Shown here in pieces: positions 43,752 to 52,613 of a stretch of 64,000 nucleotides of DNA (within the stretch, counting starts at the first letter, position 1; the number at the start of each line of letters is the position of its first letter). The notes beneath the pieces were generated by a model. That model saw nothing but the letters and a program-made list of their open reading frames with translations. It was not told where the DNA came from and did no database searches. A program made the position numbers and the translations under genes. The stretch is from NCBI RefSeq assembly GCF_003148845.1, contig NZ_QGHA01000001.1, positions 1-64,000 of the forward strand, in the 5' to 3' direction. The stretch comes from Mucilaginibacter oryzae (GTDB taxonomy: Bacteria > Bacteroidota > Bacteroidia > Sphingobacteriales > Sphingobacteriaceae).

Positions 43752-46123
43752 AGCTTGCTAAGGCCGATGGCAGCTTCAGCTTTCAAAATTTAAAAAACAA
43801 TACCTATTTTATTAAAGCCAGCTATATTGGCTATAAAAATTACCTGAGCAACCCGGTTGTCATTAACGGGCCGAAAGCCGTGACGCTACCCGCGTTTACA
43901 TTATCAGCCGCTGGAAAAACCTTAAATGAGGTGGCGGTAACCGGCAAAAAATCGTACGTACAGCAAAAAATTGATCGCACGGTAGTTAATGTTGGCGCAT
44001 TAATTTCCAACACAGGCGCTAATGCATTAGAAGTATTGTCAAAAACTCCCGGCGTGCAGATTGATGCCGATGGCAATATCACTTTTAAAGGAAAAAACGG
44101 CGTAATGGTGATGATAGACGATAAACCCACTTATCTTTCGGCGGCTAACCTGGCAACTTATCTGCGCTCCCTGCCGTCCTCTGCCTTAGATCAGATAGAA
44201 CTAATGGATAACCCGCCCGCTAAATATGATGCTGCCGGCAACGCGGGTGTAATCAATATCAAAACCAAAAAGAACACCACCCGCGGGTTTAACGCCGTAG
44301 CAACAGCCAGCTGGGGCCGCGGCGTATATGGCCGTACCGACGAAAGCATTAACCTTAACTACCGGATAGATAAGGTTAACTTTTTTGCCAATGTGGCCTA
44401 TAACAATCAAAAAACTTACCGCAGACTTGAAATAGACCGTATTTTTTTTGATGATAACGGCAATCAGACATCATCATTAAAAGATATTTCCTATTTCAGG
44501 CCCTCAAGCAACAACACCAATGTTAAAGCTGGTGTGGATTACTTCCTCTCGCCAAAAACAACCTGGGGTGTGGTGTTTACCGGTACCATATCGCACGATC
44601 ATGATAGCAGCCCGGTGAACAGTTTGCTATATGGACAGGGCGGCGGGTTAGATTCAACCATCCAAACTCTTAACACATCCACCGGTAAATTCACCAGCAA
44701 AGGCGTCAACTTAAATTTCACCCATAAATTTGACAGCACAGGTCGGGCTTTCACCTTCGATTTGGATTATATCCGCGATATATCCGGCAGTAACCAGCGG
44801 TTTGTTAACAACACTTACCTGCCCGATGGCACATTAACAAACTTGCAAATCATTACAGACAATCTGCCATCTGTGATCAATATATATTCGGCCAAGGCTG
44901 ATTATAGCCGCCCACTTAAAGGCAAGGCCAAATTTGAAGCCGGGATTAAAAGCAGCTACGTTAATACCGATAACGCTGCAAACTATTTTAACCTGATTAA
45001 TAACGTAAGCACGGTTGATTACAACAATACCAACCGATTTATATACAAGGAGAACATTAACGCCGCCTATGTCAATTTCAATAAAGCATTCGGTCGGTTT
45101 TCAATACAAACAGGATTAAGAGCTGAGAATACCAACGGCAACGGGCATCAGTTAGGCAATGCGCAAAGGCCCGATTCGTCATTTGTGAAGCACTATACCA
45201 ACCTGTTTCCAACCGCGTATCTATCTTACAATATTGATACAGCAGGGCATAACGTATTGGTAGCTTCATACGGCCGCCGAATAGGCAGGCCCAGCTACGG
45301 CAACTTAAACCCATTTACTTTTTTTGTAGATAAGTTCACTTACTTTTCGGGCAACCCTTTTCTGAAACCTCAATTTACAGATGATTATAAACTGGCCTAT
45401 AGCTTCAAAAGCCTGTTTACCATTGCCCTTGCCTATAACCGCACAACCGATGTGCATAACGAAACCATCCATAAAGATGGCAATGTATTTATCAGCACCA
45501 CAGGCAATATCGGCGTTCAGAAAACACTCGATTTTTCAATCAGCAGCAACCTGCAACCCGCCAAATGGTGGACAATTAATTTATACGCCGAGGTTTACAA
45601 CAACAAATACCAGGGCGCGTTTTATTCGGGATATCTTAACCAATCAAAAACCACCTTTAGCGCCAACGGCAACAACCAGTTTACTATATCAAAAACCTGG
45701 AGTGCCGAAATAAGCGGCTTTTATAATACCAGCGGCGCGTACGGGCAGTTTGTTTCCATCCCAACGGGTATGTTAAATGCCGCGGTTCAGAAAAAAGTGC
45801 TTAACAATAAAGGTACTATCAAGCTTAGCGTGCGGGATGTATTAAAATCGTTCAGCCCAAGTGGTACTATCACCAATATTGCGGGCGCTACTGCCACTTA
45901 CCACAACTTTTTGGATACACAGGTTGGTACACTGGCCTTTACCTACAGCTTTGGTAAGCTGACCAATACGCCGGCTAAGCGCAGTACCGGTGGAGCGGAA
46001 AGTGAGCAAGGCAGGGCGCATTGAGACGAGCCTTGTACATTGAAGACGCCTTTTGTTAAACGGGAAGGCTTTTTTGATGATTCTGTATATAATAACATTT
46101 CTTAAAAATCGTAAATTTGATAC

Positions 46124-46337
46124 ATGGAGACGTTAGTTATAAATATTCCTGATGATAAGAGAGCGATTGTGAAACAGATACTTAAAGAATTAGGTGTAAC
46201 TATTCAACAGGAAACTCATTCATCCTTATCTGACTACAAAAAAAATATTACAGGTTTCTACGTGGAGCGAAGAAGATTTGAAAGTTTTTGATGAAACAAA
46301 AAAGGCATTTGAAAATTTCAACTCTCCCAAATGGTAA
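46124..46337 (+). pseudogene. VapB-type antitoxin, frameshifted at an A8 run
   Basis: From ATG 46124: METLVINIPDDKRAIVKQIL, KELGVTIQQ, up to SLSDYKKN, then stop at 46289. If the A8 run (46238-46245) is read as A7, the frame continues LQVSTWSEEDLKVFDETKKAF and ends at TAA 46335-46337, overlapping the toxin ATG by 7 bases as is typical. The full protein would be about 70 residues and resembles small Bacteroidota antitoxins. TAAATTTG (46112-46119) matches the -7 box only 4 bases before the start codon. A true mutation, transcript slippage on A8, or sequencing error are all possible. Confidence 0.75.
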
Positions 46338-46690
46338 TTGATACCGGAATTTTCATCGAATATCTGCGCATAAAAGACAAAACCGCGTCTGTGTTATACA
46401 AAATCCCAGACAACTCCAGTCTCTTTTTATCTGCCATATCTATGTATGAGTTACACATGGGAGCAACTTCAGCAGAAAAGGAAAAAGATATCCGGGTATT
46501 AACAGAAAGCATTTCAGTATTACCCTTCACCGACGATGTGGCTATAAGGTCGGCCAGGATATATCATCGATTAAAAACGGCGAATCAATTAATTGAATTC
46601 AGGGATATTTTTATCGCTGCAACCTGTTTGGTAAATGATCTGCCAATCCTTACCCTTAATAAAAACATTTTCAACGCGTTAAAGGGTTAA
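46331..46690 (+). CDS. PIN-domain toxin (VapC-like)
   Basis: A 119-residue PIN-domain ribonuclease. The acidic residues are in place: Asp4 (MVIDTGIFIEYL), Glu in ISMYELHMG, and Asp in EFRDIFIAATCL with ILTLNKNIF at the end. VapC toxins cut tRNA or rRNA. The start overlaps the end of the antitoxin frame. The toxin is intact while the antitoxin is frameshifted, so either the antitoxin is made by slippage or the toxin is silent. Confidence 0.88.
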   Translation: MVIDTGIFIEYLRIKDKTASVLYKIPDNSSLFLSAISMYELHMGATSAEKEKDIRVLTESISVLPFTDDVAIRSARIYHRLKTANQLIEFRDIFIAATCLVNDLPILTLNKNIFNALKG

Positions 46691-46826
46691 AGATTATCTA
46701 AGGTTTGTGTACTTGTAAAAAAATGGCTTAAACGGTTTGTGTTAATTACAATACTATCATTTAAAATTTAACCAAAACTTAATCCCCAACAAAACAATAC
46801 ATCACCGTTGTTAGTTTTTACAAGCG

Positions 46827-48215
46827 ATGGCCAAGAAATATATCCTGCTCCTGTGCCTGTTTATTGTTAATGCATTTGCAGCGCACGCACAATCACTCAA
46901 CGGCGTATATGTTGGCGCCGAACTGTACAACACGCCTTTCGACGGCATGCAGATTGACAACCTTGTTTTTTATTTTAAAAGCGATGGTACTTTTAATGAT
47001 GCCTTAAACCAGGCCGACTGGAAAACCAAAGCTACCGGCTCCTACTCCATCAAAAACGGAATTGTTCAGCTCAATTTTAAAAATGGCGACGAAAGCAAGC
47101 GCTATAAGCTGGCCGCCAACGGCAACCTTGAAAGTACAGCCGGAATCAAGCATACACTGCACAAAGTTAAAAAAGTCACAACCATCCCAGCTGGTGTGTA
47201 CGAAAAGCGGAGCGCATCCACCAGCGGCGGAACTGGTACGCCCATGATCGGGGCCTTCTCGTCGAACCTGCTGTATATCGATGGTAAAGGAAATTTCTCT
47301 ACAGACCGGTCGGGCGTTGTTGGCATAGGCGGCGACGCGGCGGGTGGAACCATAGGCGGCAAATTTGAAAAGAACGGCAAAACCCGCGGCACGTATAAAC
47401 TGGACGACGGCGAAATCACTTTAACCTTTAGTGATGGCACCGTATCCAAACAAAGTTTCTTTTACAGTCCGCCTAACGAGGAAGACCTGATCTTACTGAA
47501 CGGCGAGTCTTATTTCCGGAACGATGAAAAGGAAAAGCCCGCGGTTACATCCCATACAGATAAAAACAATAAAACTCCAGTTGGTGCCGCTACGTCAGGC
47601 ACTACGCCTGCCCCGGCAACCATTCTTGCTAAACTCCGGCTTAAGTACGGCGGCGACAGTATAGATAAGATTAACACCATCAGGGAAACAGCCAATATTA
47701 CCGGTAATATGCAAATGGTTGCCATAACCGATCTTGCCCGTAACCGCGTACGCGCCGAAATACGGCAAAATGGCAAATTACTTATCGTAAAACAGTTAGA
47801 AGGCAATAACGGCTGGCAATGGATGAACGGCCGGAAAAAAGCTTTATCGCAGGACGAAAAAGATGAGCTTGAATTAAACCAGTACCAGGGCATCCTCGGT
47901 CTGCACAAAAAATTCAGCACTTACTTTCTTAATGCAACGGTAACGCCATCAGGGGGTGATTATATCGTTACCTTTTATAAAAATAAAAACAAAGTAATTT
48001 ATCTGGTGGGTAACGACTACACCCTGAAAGGCAATGCTTATTCCATTAACGCTGCCACGCCCGGCATGTCGGTTTACAAAAATTTCGTCAAAGCGAACGG
48101 AATCACGTACCCGGCAGTTACCGAATCGCAAGATGGAAAAAACAAGCTTACCTCGACAACCACCGCTGTCGAGTTCAATCCTGTTTTAACAGAAGATGAC
48201 TGGAAAACACCCTGA
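46827..48215 (+). CDS. Secreted hypothetical protein with lipocalin-like and LolA-like halves
   Basis: A 462-residue exported protein with signal peptide (YILLLCLFIVNAFAAHA). Residues 25-125 and 126-230 are two lipocalin-like beta repeats (GVYVGAELYNTP, YFKSDGTFNDAL; GVYEKRS, YIDGKGNFSTDRSG). A Thr/Pro/Lys-rich linker follows. About 275-455 resembles an outer-membrane lipoprotein carrier-type fold (RETANITGNMQMV, GNNGWQWMNGRKKALS). No catalytic motif. Function unknown. Confidence 0.7.
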   Translation: MAKKYILLLCLFIVNAFAAHAQSLNGVYVGAELYNTPFDGMQIDNLVFYFKSDGTFNDALNQADWKTKATGSYSIKNGIVQLNFKNGDESKRYKLAANGNLESTAGIKHTLHKVKKVTTIPAGVYEKRSASTSGGTGTPMIGAFSSNLLYIDGKGNFSTDRSGVVGIGGDAAGGTIGGKFEKNGKTRGTYKLDDGEITLTFSDGTVSKQSFFYSPPNEEDLILLNGESYFRNDEKEKPAVTSHTDKNNKTPVGAATSGTTPAPATILAKLRLKYGGDSIDKINTIRETANITGNMQMVAITDLARNRVRAEIRQNGKLLIVKQLEGNNGWQWMNGRKKALSQDEKDELELNQYQGILGLHKKFSTYFLNATVTPSGGDYIVTFYKNKNKVIYLVGNDYTLKGNAYSINAATPGMSVYKNFVKANGITYPAVTESQDGKNKLTSTTTAVEFNPVLTEDDWKTP

Positions 48216-48230
48216 TGAGCGATTAGCGCG

Positions 48231-48596
48231 CTACTTATTAAAAGTCCCGATATGCCATAATACCCCTGAAGGATCATGCACAAAGCACTCGCTCCCCCAG
48301 GCTTCCCGGCGGATCGGGTTTATTTTTACCCTCTCGTATCTTTCCGGAAGATTTAACGACACGAGCTTTTCATAATAGGCGTCAACATCTTCAACTTCTA
48401 AAAACACCATGGTGTTATCAATCCAGTCTTTAACATAAGCATCCTGTAAATAGAAGCCTAAATCATCGATTTTAAATAAACTCATGTTATGGCTTAACAC
48501 CACTTCTTCAAAACCGAGGTCGCGATAAAAGCTACGTGAGGTTTTAAAGTCTTTGGCGCCGATAAACGGACGGATGGATTTGGCTTGATGTTCCAT
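48231..48596 (-). CDS. VOC-family (glyoxalase/bleomycin-resistance-like) protein
   Basis: A 121-residue single vicinal-oxygen-chelate protein: FIGAKDFKTSRSFYRDLGFEE at the start, VFLEVEDVDAYYEKL in the middle and FVHDPSGVLWHIGTF at the end. Members are dioxygenases, isomerases or resistance proteins, and many have no known substrate. Single gene, tail-to-tail with the upstream secreted protein. Confidence 0.85.
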   Translation of the reverse strand: MEHQAKSIRPFIGAKDFKTSRSFYRDLGFEEVVLSHNMSLFKIDDLGFYLQDAYVKDWIDNTMVFLEVEDVDAYYEKLVSLNLPERYERVKINPIRREAWGSECFVHDPSGVLWHIGTFNK

Positions 48597-48760
48597 AGAT
48601 ATTTAATTTCAGGTTTGCAGGATTGGCTTGAAATAGCCATCGTTTAAAGTAAATATAATGCCTTCCAGCATTTTTCAAAACTCTTTTAACAAAATCATTA
48701 GGTTTATCACGCCCATTTAATATAAATTTAGTTACTTAATCTTATCGCCAAAAAATTATA

Positions 48761-49531
48761 ATGGGAAGGCATACATCGATTTACAAACTGAATAAGCAAG
48801 CTGCAAAAGATGTTTTGTATCATGACCTGATCTCGGATACAAAATTTACAAAATCGTTTTCGACTTATGTAGATGAACGCCGAAAAGAAGATAAAGATTA
48901 TGAAATTTCGGCCGGTAAAATTTTTCAAACCGTTTTAGTTGATTTTAATCAGATCAGTTTAAATGAGCTATTCGAAATCGAATCATGGTATTATGATGTT
49001 CTACACCAAAAGTCAAACAGCAAATTAAACGAATATCTCATGCAAGTGGGTATCGAATTAATGTTCGAAATCTCTACCACTGCATGGTGCCATAGCTTCA
49101 TGTTTCAATTTGGAAATTTCACAAATGTTTTTGAAATGAAAAGTCATTATGGCTCTTACGGAGGAAATATTGAGGTTTCTTATTTCCTTGGCTTTTTAGA
49201 TTATATGATACTTTTAATGGACAAAATAAAGGAAGATGAAACAATAGAAGATTGCTTTGCTGATTATACTCCTGATGAGAAAGAAGCCATTGAACTAATT
49301 AAACACTCACGGAAAGATGACGAAAAAATGCAAAGCACTATCTATAAAGAATTTAATATAATAAAGACCGGTTGGATGGAATACAAAAAGAATGGGGAAC
49401 AAAACTGGCGTAGTCCGGAAGCAAATACAATATTGGCACACGGGTACTTTTTTGAGGGATGTTTAAAAATGAAGCAATTACTACTCGCAGATCCGGAAGC
49501 TACCCACGTAATAATTGACGATTCCTATTAA
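48761..49531 (+). CDS. Hypothetical protein, 256 residues
   Basis: A cytoplasmic, acidic protein with no signal peptide. Features: MGRHTSIYKLNKQAAKDVLY, DFNQISLNELFEIESWYYDV, TTAWCHSFMFQFGNF, YFLGFLDYMILLMDKIKEDE. Mixed helix and strand. I do not recognise the family. Codon use resembles the neighbours, and the frame begins close to an AT-rich promoter-like region. No operon partners. Confidence 0.7.
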   Translation: MGRHTSIYKLNKQAAKDVLYHDLISDTKFTKSFSTYVDERRKEDKDYEISAGKIFQTVLVDFNQISLNELFEIESWYYDVLHQKSNSKLNEYLMQVGIELMFEISTTAWCHSFMFQFGNFTNVFEMKSHYGSYGGNIEVSYFLGFLDYMILLMDKIKEDETIEDCFADYTPDEKEAIELIKHSRKDDEKMQSTIYKEFNIIKTGWMEYKKNGEQNWRSPEANTILAHGYFFEGCLKMKQLLLADPEATHVIIDDSY

Positions 49532-49566
49532 TAACAGTACCCAAACCCACGCAAAGGCGATTAAAC

Positions 49567-50223
49567 CTACTTTTTCAAAAACGACATCGCCGCCGCGCTA
49601 CCCGTACCCAGGATGATTCCGGCACCAACATCGGTAGGGTAATGCACGCCGAGGTACATCCGCGAATAGCTGGTTGCCCCTGCCCAGAAAAACGACGGCG
49701 CTATCACATACCATTTAGGATAGGCAACTGAAAGCGCGGTAGCGGTAGCAAAACTTGATGAAGTATGCCCCGAAGGGAAAGATGTACCCCCTGCTCGGTA
49801 AACCGGTGTGATCTGGATATTCTGCACAAATGGCCGCGGGCGTTTTACCAGATGTTTAATCAGCACCATAAAGCCATATGATATCGCCGTACTGCCGGCT
49901 ACATATCCCGCGTTTTGCCGCATCTCTTTGTTGTTGCTGATAATACCGCCAACCAATAAACCTGTCGGAATACCAATATCGCCAACTAAAACATTTTTAC
50001 TTAAAAACAGGAAAAAGCCGGTTTGCTTTGGCGTACGCTGGTTTTGCAGGTCGATCATCACCCTATCGTCCCATCGTTGCACAGCAGGGGGGATAAAAGC
50101 GGGGCTGTTTCTGGTGATCTCCGCAGTATCAGCCTGGGCAAATAGTTTTGCGGGTAAACCGATAGTTAAACCTTGTATACTAAGCAATAACGCGAGATAT
50201 TTGAGCGATGATAATTTTCTCAT
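49567..50223 (-). CDS. PAP2-family membrane phosphatase
   Basis: A 218-residue protein with a signal/anchor and several membrane helices. The three PAP2 motifs are present: KHLVKRPRPF, SFPSGHTSSSFA with the catalytic His, and SRMYLGVHYPTD. It acts on lipid phosphates such as undecaprenyl pyrophosphate or phosphatidic acid. It has an unusual N-terminal segment (RWDDRVMIDLQNQRTP) typical of Bacteroidota members. Single gene. Confidence 0.9.
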   Translation of the reverse strand: MRKLSSLKYLALLLSIQGLTIGLPAKLFAQADTAEITRNSPAFIPPAVQRWDDRVMIDLQNQRTPKQTGFFLFLSKNVLVGDIGIPTGLLVGGIISNNKEMRQNAGYVAGSTAISYGFMVLIKHLVKRPRPFVQNIQITPVYRAGGTSFPSGHTSSSFATATALSVAYPKWYVIAPSFFWAGATSYSRMYLGVHYPTDVGAGIILGTGSAAAMSFLKK

Positions 50224-50368
50224 GGGCGATAACTAAAACACATTATTTATACTTACCTGCGCAAATACTAACAGCAAATTGTGAAATAAGTGTTTTTGTT
50301 TTGAAATGACTTAATCCTCAACCGCAAAAGTAAGTAGTATCACCCACAAATATCCGCAACCAAATATT

Positions 50369-51691
50369 TTACTGTAAAGCGATTTTTCGAATTAAGTTAT
50401 TGCCTGTATCAGCTACATAAATATTGCCATCTTTATCGGCTGCTATTCCAATAGGCGCATTGAAGCCCGAAGCAAGGGCGGCTCCATTTATAGCGCCTCC
50501 CGTTGCCTGCCCGGCAAAAACAGTAACGTTGGCGTCTTTATCTATTTTTCTGATCTGGTTGCTATCAGTAACATAAATATTCCCATTTCCATCAACTGCG
50601 AGAGCTACAGGCGATCCAAATCCCGCTTTATTACCCTGTCCATTTACAACACCCCTCATGCCGCTCCCGGCAACAACCGATATTACGCCCGACGAACTTA
50701 TCTTTTTTACCGTATAACCTGTAAGATCAGTAAAATAAAGATTATCGTTTTCATCCACAGCTATCCCCTCAGGAAAATGAAAGCCATGCGAATGATCATC
50801 CACACCCGGGATGAGGCTTGAAGAAAAGGTGCTAACGGTAGCATCTTTGGTTATTTTCCTGATTACTTCATTGGCAAGGTCGGCCACAAATAATTCTCCA
50901 GTGCTGTTAACAACAATACCGGTCGGCCCGGCAAAGCTTGCTTTATTTCCGGCCCCATTTGTAAATCCATTAACACCGGTACCCGCTATAGTAGTTACAT
51001 TGGCCGATGCATCAATTTTACGGATCAGGTTATTGGCATAATCGGCTATGTAAAGGTTACCTGTTTTATCGGCACAAATGCCTGCAGGGTTATAAAAGCT
51101 GGCGGCCGCTCCTTTCCCATCAGCTTTTCCCGAAACTCCGTTTCCTGCTATAGTTGTCACTTTTCCATCAGCAGTAATTTTACGCACCGCGCCGTTCTTT
51201 TCATCGGTTACAAAAATAGTTCCGGTATCGTTTATGGTAATCCCCACAGGGCTATCAAAAGTTGCCGCTGTACCGGTACCATCAGCAAAACCCTCGGCAC
51301 CGCTTCCGGCAAATGTGCTCACTATCCACGATTGTTTGTAATTAAAAACCGGACCACTTACTTCTGCGGCGGCATCAACTTTTACAGTAACCTTTCCGGT
51401 GCCGGCACTTAAGGGCACAAGCGCCGTGAGTTGCGTAGTGCTGGCCGAAGTTACAGTTGCCTCTTTCCCGTTGAAGAAAACCTTATCACGGCTGATATCA
51501 TTGACAAAGCCAGTGCCTTTGATGGTTATCGAAGCATTGTAAACACCCGAATCGGCACTTAAAGATGTGATTGTTATTTTAGGGGTATTATCAACCGGTG
51601 TTGGCTTATCTTTTTTTGAACAGCTGCTAAAAAAATAGATTCCACAAAAAAAAGACAGGTAAACTGTTAAGCGGGTAGTAAAAATAGTCAT
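50369..51691 (-). CDS. IPT/TIG-domain lipoprotein with six NHL repeats
   Basis: A 440-residue lipoprotein with lipobox FFSSC near residue 24. An IPT/TIG immunoglobulin-like domain (about 35-115, KITITSLSADSGVYNASI) is followed by six NHL repeats (about 140-440), each of the type PVGITINDTGTIFVTDEKNG, VRKITADGKVTTIAGNG. They form a beta-propeller on the cell surface. Such proteins bind glycans or protein partners. No enzyme residues are seen. Single gene. Confidence 0.9.
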   Translation of the reverse strand: MTIFTTRLTVYLSFFCGIYFFSSCSKKDKPTPVDNTPKITITSLSADSGVYNASITIKGTGFVNDISRDKVFFNGKEATVTSASTTQLTALVPLSAGTGKVTVKVDAAAEVSGPVFNYKQSWIVSTFAGSGAEGFADGTGTAATFDSPVGITINDTGTIFVTDEKNGAVRKITADGKVTTIAGNGVSGKADGKGAAASFYNPAGICADKTGNLYIADYANNLIRKIDASANVTTIAGTGVNGFTNGAGNKASFAGPTGIVVNSTGELFVADLANEVIRKITKDATVSTFSSSLIPGVDDHSHGFHFPEGIAVDENDNLYFTDLTGYTVKKISSSGVISVVAGSGMRGVVNGQGNKAGFGSPVALAVDGNGNIYVTDSNQIRKIDKDANVTVFAGQATGGAINGAALASGFNAPIGIAADKDGNIYVADTGNNLIRKIALQ

Positions 51692-51820
51692 GATAGTATA
51701 CGGTTTAGTTTTGTTATATCAAATCAGCTTTTGGAGGCTATTTTATTTGTATCGAAAATACGTTAAATAAATTATCATTACCTAATACTTTATATCCCGT
51801 TAAACAAAAAAGATAACCTG

Positions 51821-51876
51821 CGGTATCTGTAGACTTTGTCTACAGATACCGTATGCCTGTAGTCTGCGACTACAGG
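51821..51876. repeat. Two adjacent palindromes with related arms
   Basis: CGGTATCTGTAGAC (51821-51834), TTT, then its exact complement (51838-51851): a 14-bp perfect stem. Right after it comes CCTGTAGTC, TGC, GACTACAGG (51856-51876), a 9-bp stem. A third, partial copy (TATCTGTAGACAAAGTCTCC) lies near 51930. The 344-base gap 51692-52035 also has a GC-rich inverted stretch (CCCTCCCTCCCGGGGAGGG) near 52003-52022. REP-like intergenic repeats or terminators are likely. Confidence 0.7.
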
Positions 51877-52035
51877 ATGCGATATCTATTTCGCTTTCGC
51901 CCCGGGGTTTTCAACTTCGGGCATAAAATATCTGTAGACAAAGTCTCCAGAAAGCGTTCCGGTAAGCTTACTCCAATCTCCCCCGGAAGGAGAAACCTTT
52001 AAAGCCCTCCCTCCCGGGGAGGGTTTGGGTGGGGC

Positions 52036-52593
52036 TTACAGCTTCTCAATGATCTCCTCAACAGTCCCTACCTCCCCTATCCTCGGGAAAATATATTTAA
52101 AACTATGCTCATGGGCTTCGGCAAACATATCGGTCATGGCATCGCTGGCAAAGGCTATATTGTAACCATACTCGTTGGCCGAGCGGGCTGTGGCCTCCAC
52201 GCCTATGCTGGTGGCTACTCCTGCCAGCACAATCTGGGTAATGCCGCGTTTCTGTAATTCATGGTGCAAACCGGTATTGAAAAAAGCGCCCCATTGCTTT
52301 TTGGTGATAAAAATGTCAGTAGGTTCGGTTTTTATTTCGGGGGCTATTTCATTCCAGTCGGCGGGAAGTTCGGTCATGCTGTTGCCCTTGCTATCTCTAC
52401 GGGTTTTAAACGCAGGGCCGATAGGCTCAACATGAACGATTACAATAGGCTTGCCGGCTTTGCGGAAAGCTGCAACCAGTTGTGCCGATTTTTCGAGGAT
52501 CCCGGGCATCGGGTGGGCACAATTTAGCTGTACGATGTATTTTTGCAGGTCGATAAGTACTAAGGCTGTGTTTTGATCGATGGTAGTTATCAT
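52036..52593 (-). CDS. Isochorismatase-family hydrolase lacking the usual catalytic Cys
   Basis: A 185-residue cysteine-hydrolase-fold protein. Asp15 is in LVLIDLQKYIV and the Lys in IFITKKQWGAFFNTGL. The position of the nucleophilic Cys (GVATxxCVEATAR in amidohydrolases) reads GVATSIGVEATAR, with Gly instead. Gly at this point occurs in isochorismatases and in an uncharacterised subfamily, so a nicotinamidase-like mechanism is unlikely. It is the last gene of a MarR-MFS-hydrolase unit, 20 bases after the transporter. Confidence 0.87.
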   Translation of the reverse strand: MITTIDQNTALVLIDLQKYIVQLNCAHPMPGILEKSAQLVAAFRKAGKPIVIVHVEPIGPAFKTRRDSKGNSMTELPADWNEIAPEIKTEPTDIFITKKQWGAFFNTGLHHELQKRGITQIVLAGVATSIGVEATARSANEYGYNIAFASDAMTDMFAEAHEHSFKYIFPRIGEVGTVEEIIEKL

Positions 52594-52613
52594 AAGTATT
52601 TGTTGTTTTTAAA

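Larger units (their letters stand above)
42318..46024 (+). pseudogene. TonB-dependent outer-membrane beta-barrel protein, split by an insertion sequence
   Basis: The 5' part (42318-42504) has a signal peptide and the beginning of a carboxypeptidase-regulatory-like domain (GKISGTVLDEIKKPLDGAT). The 3' part (43761-46024) continues with KADGSFSFQNLKNN, a plug (ALEVLSKTPGVQIDADG, YDAAGNAGVINIKTKKN) and an OMP_b-brl_3-type barrel ending LAFTYSFGKL. Removing the insertion and one copy of the 9-bp duplication rejoins the frame exactly, giving about 816 residues with no other defect. So the gene was intact until recently. Its ligand is unknown; no SusD-like partner is present. Confidence 0.92.
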
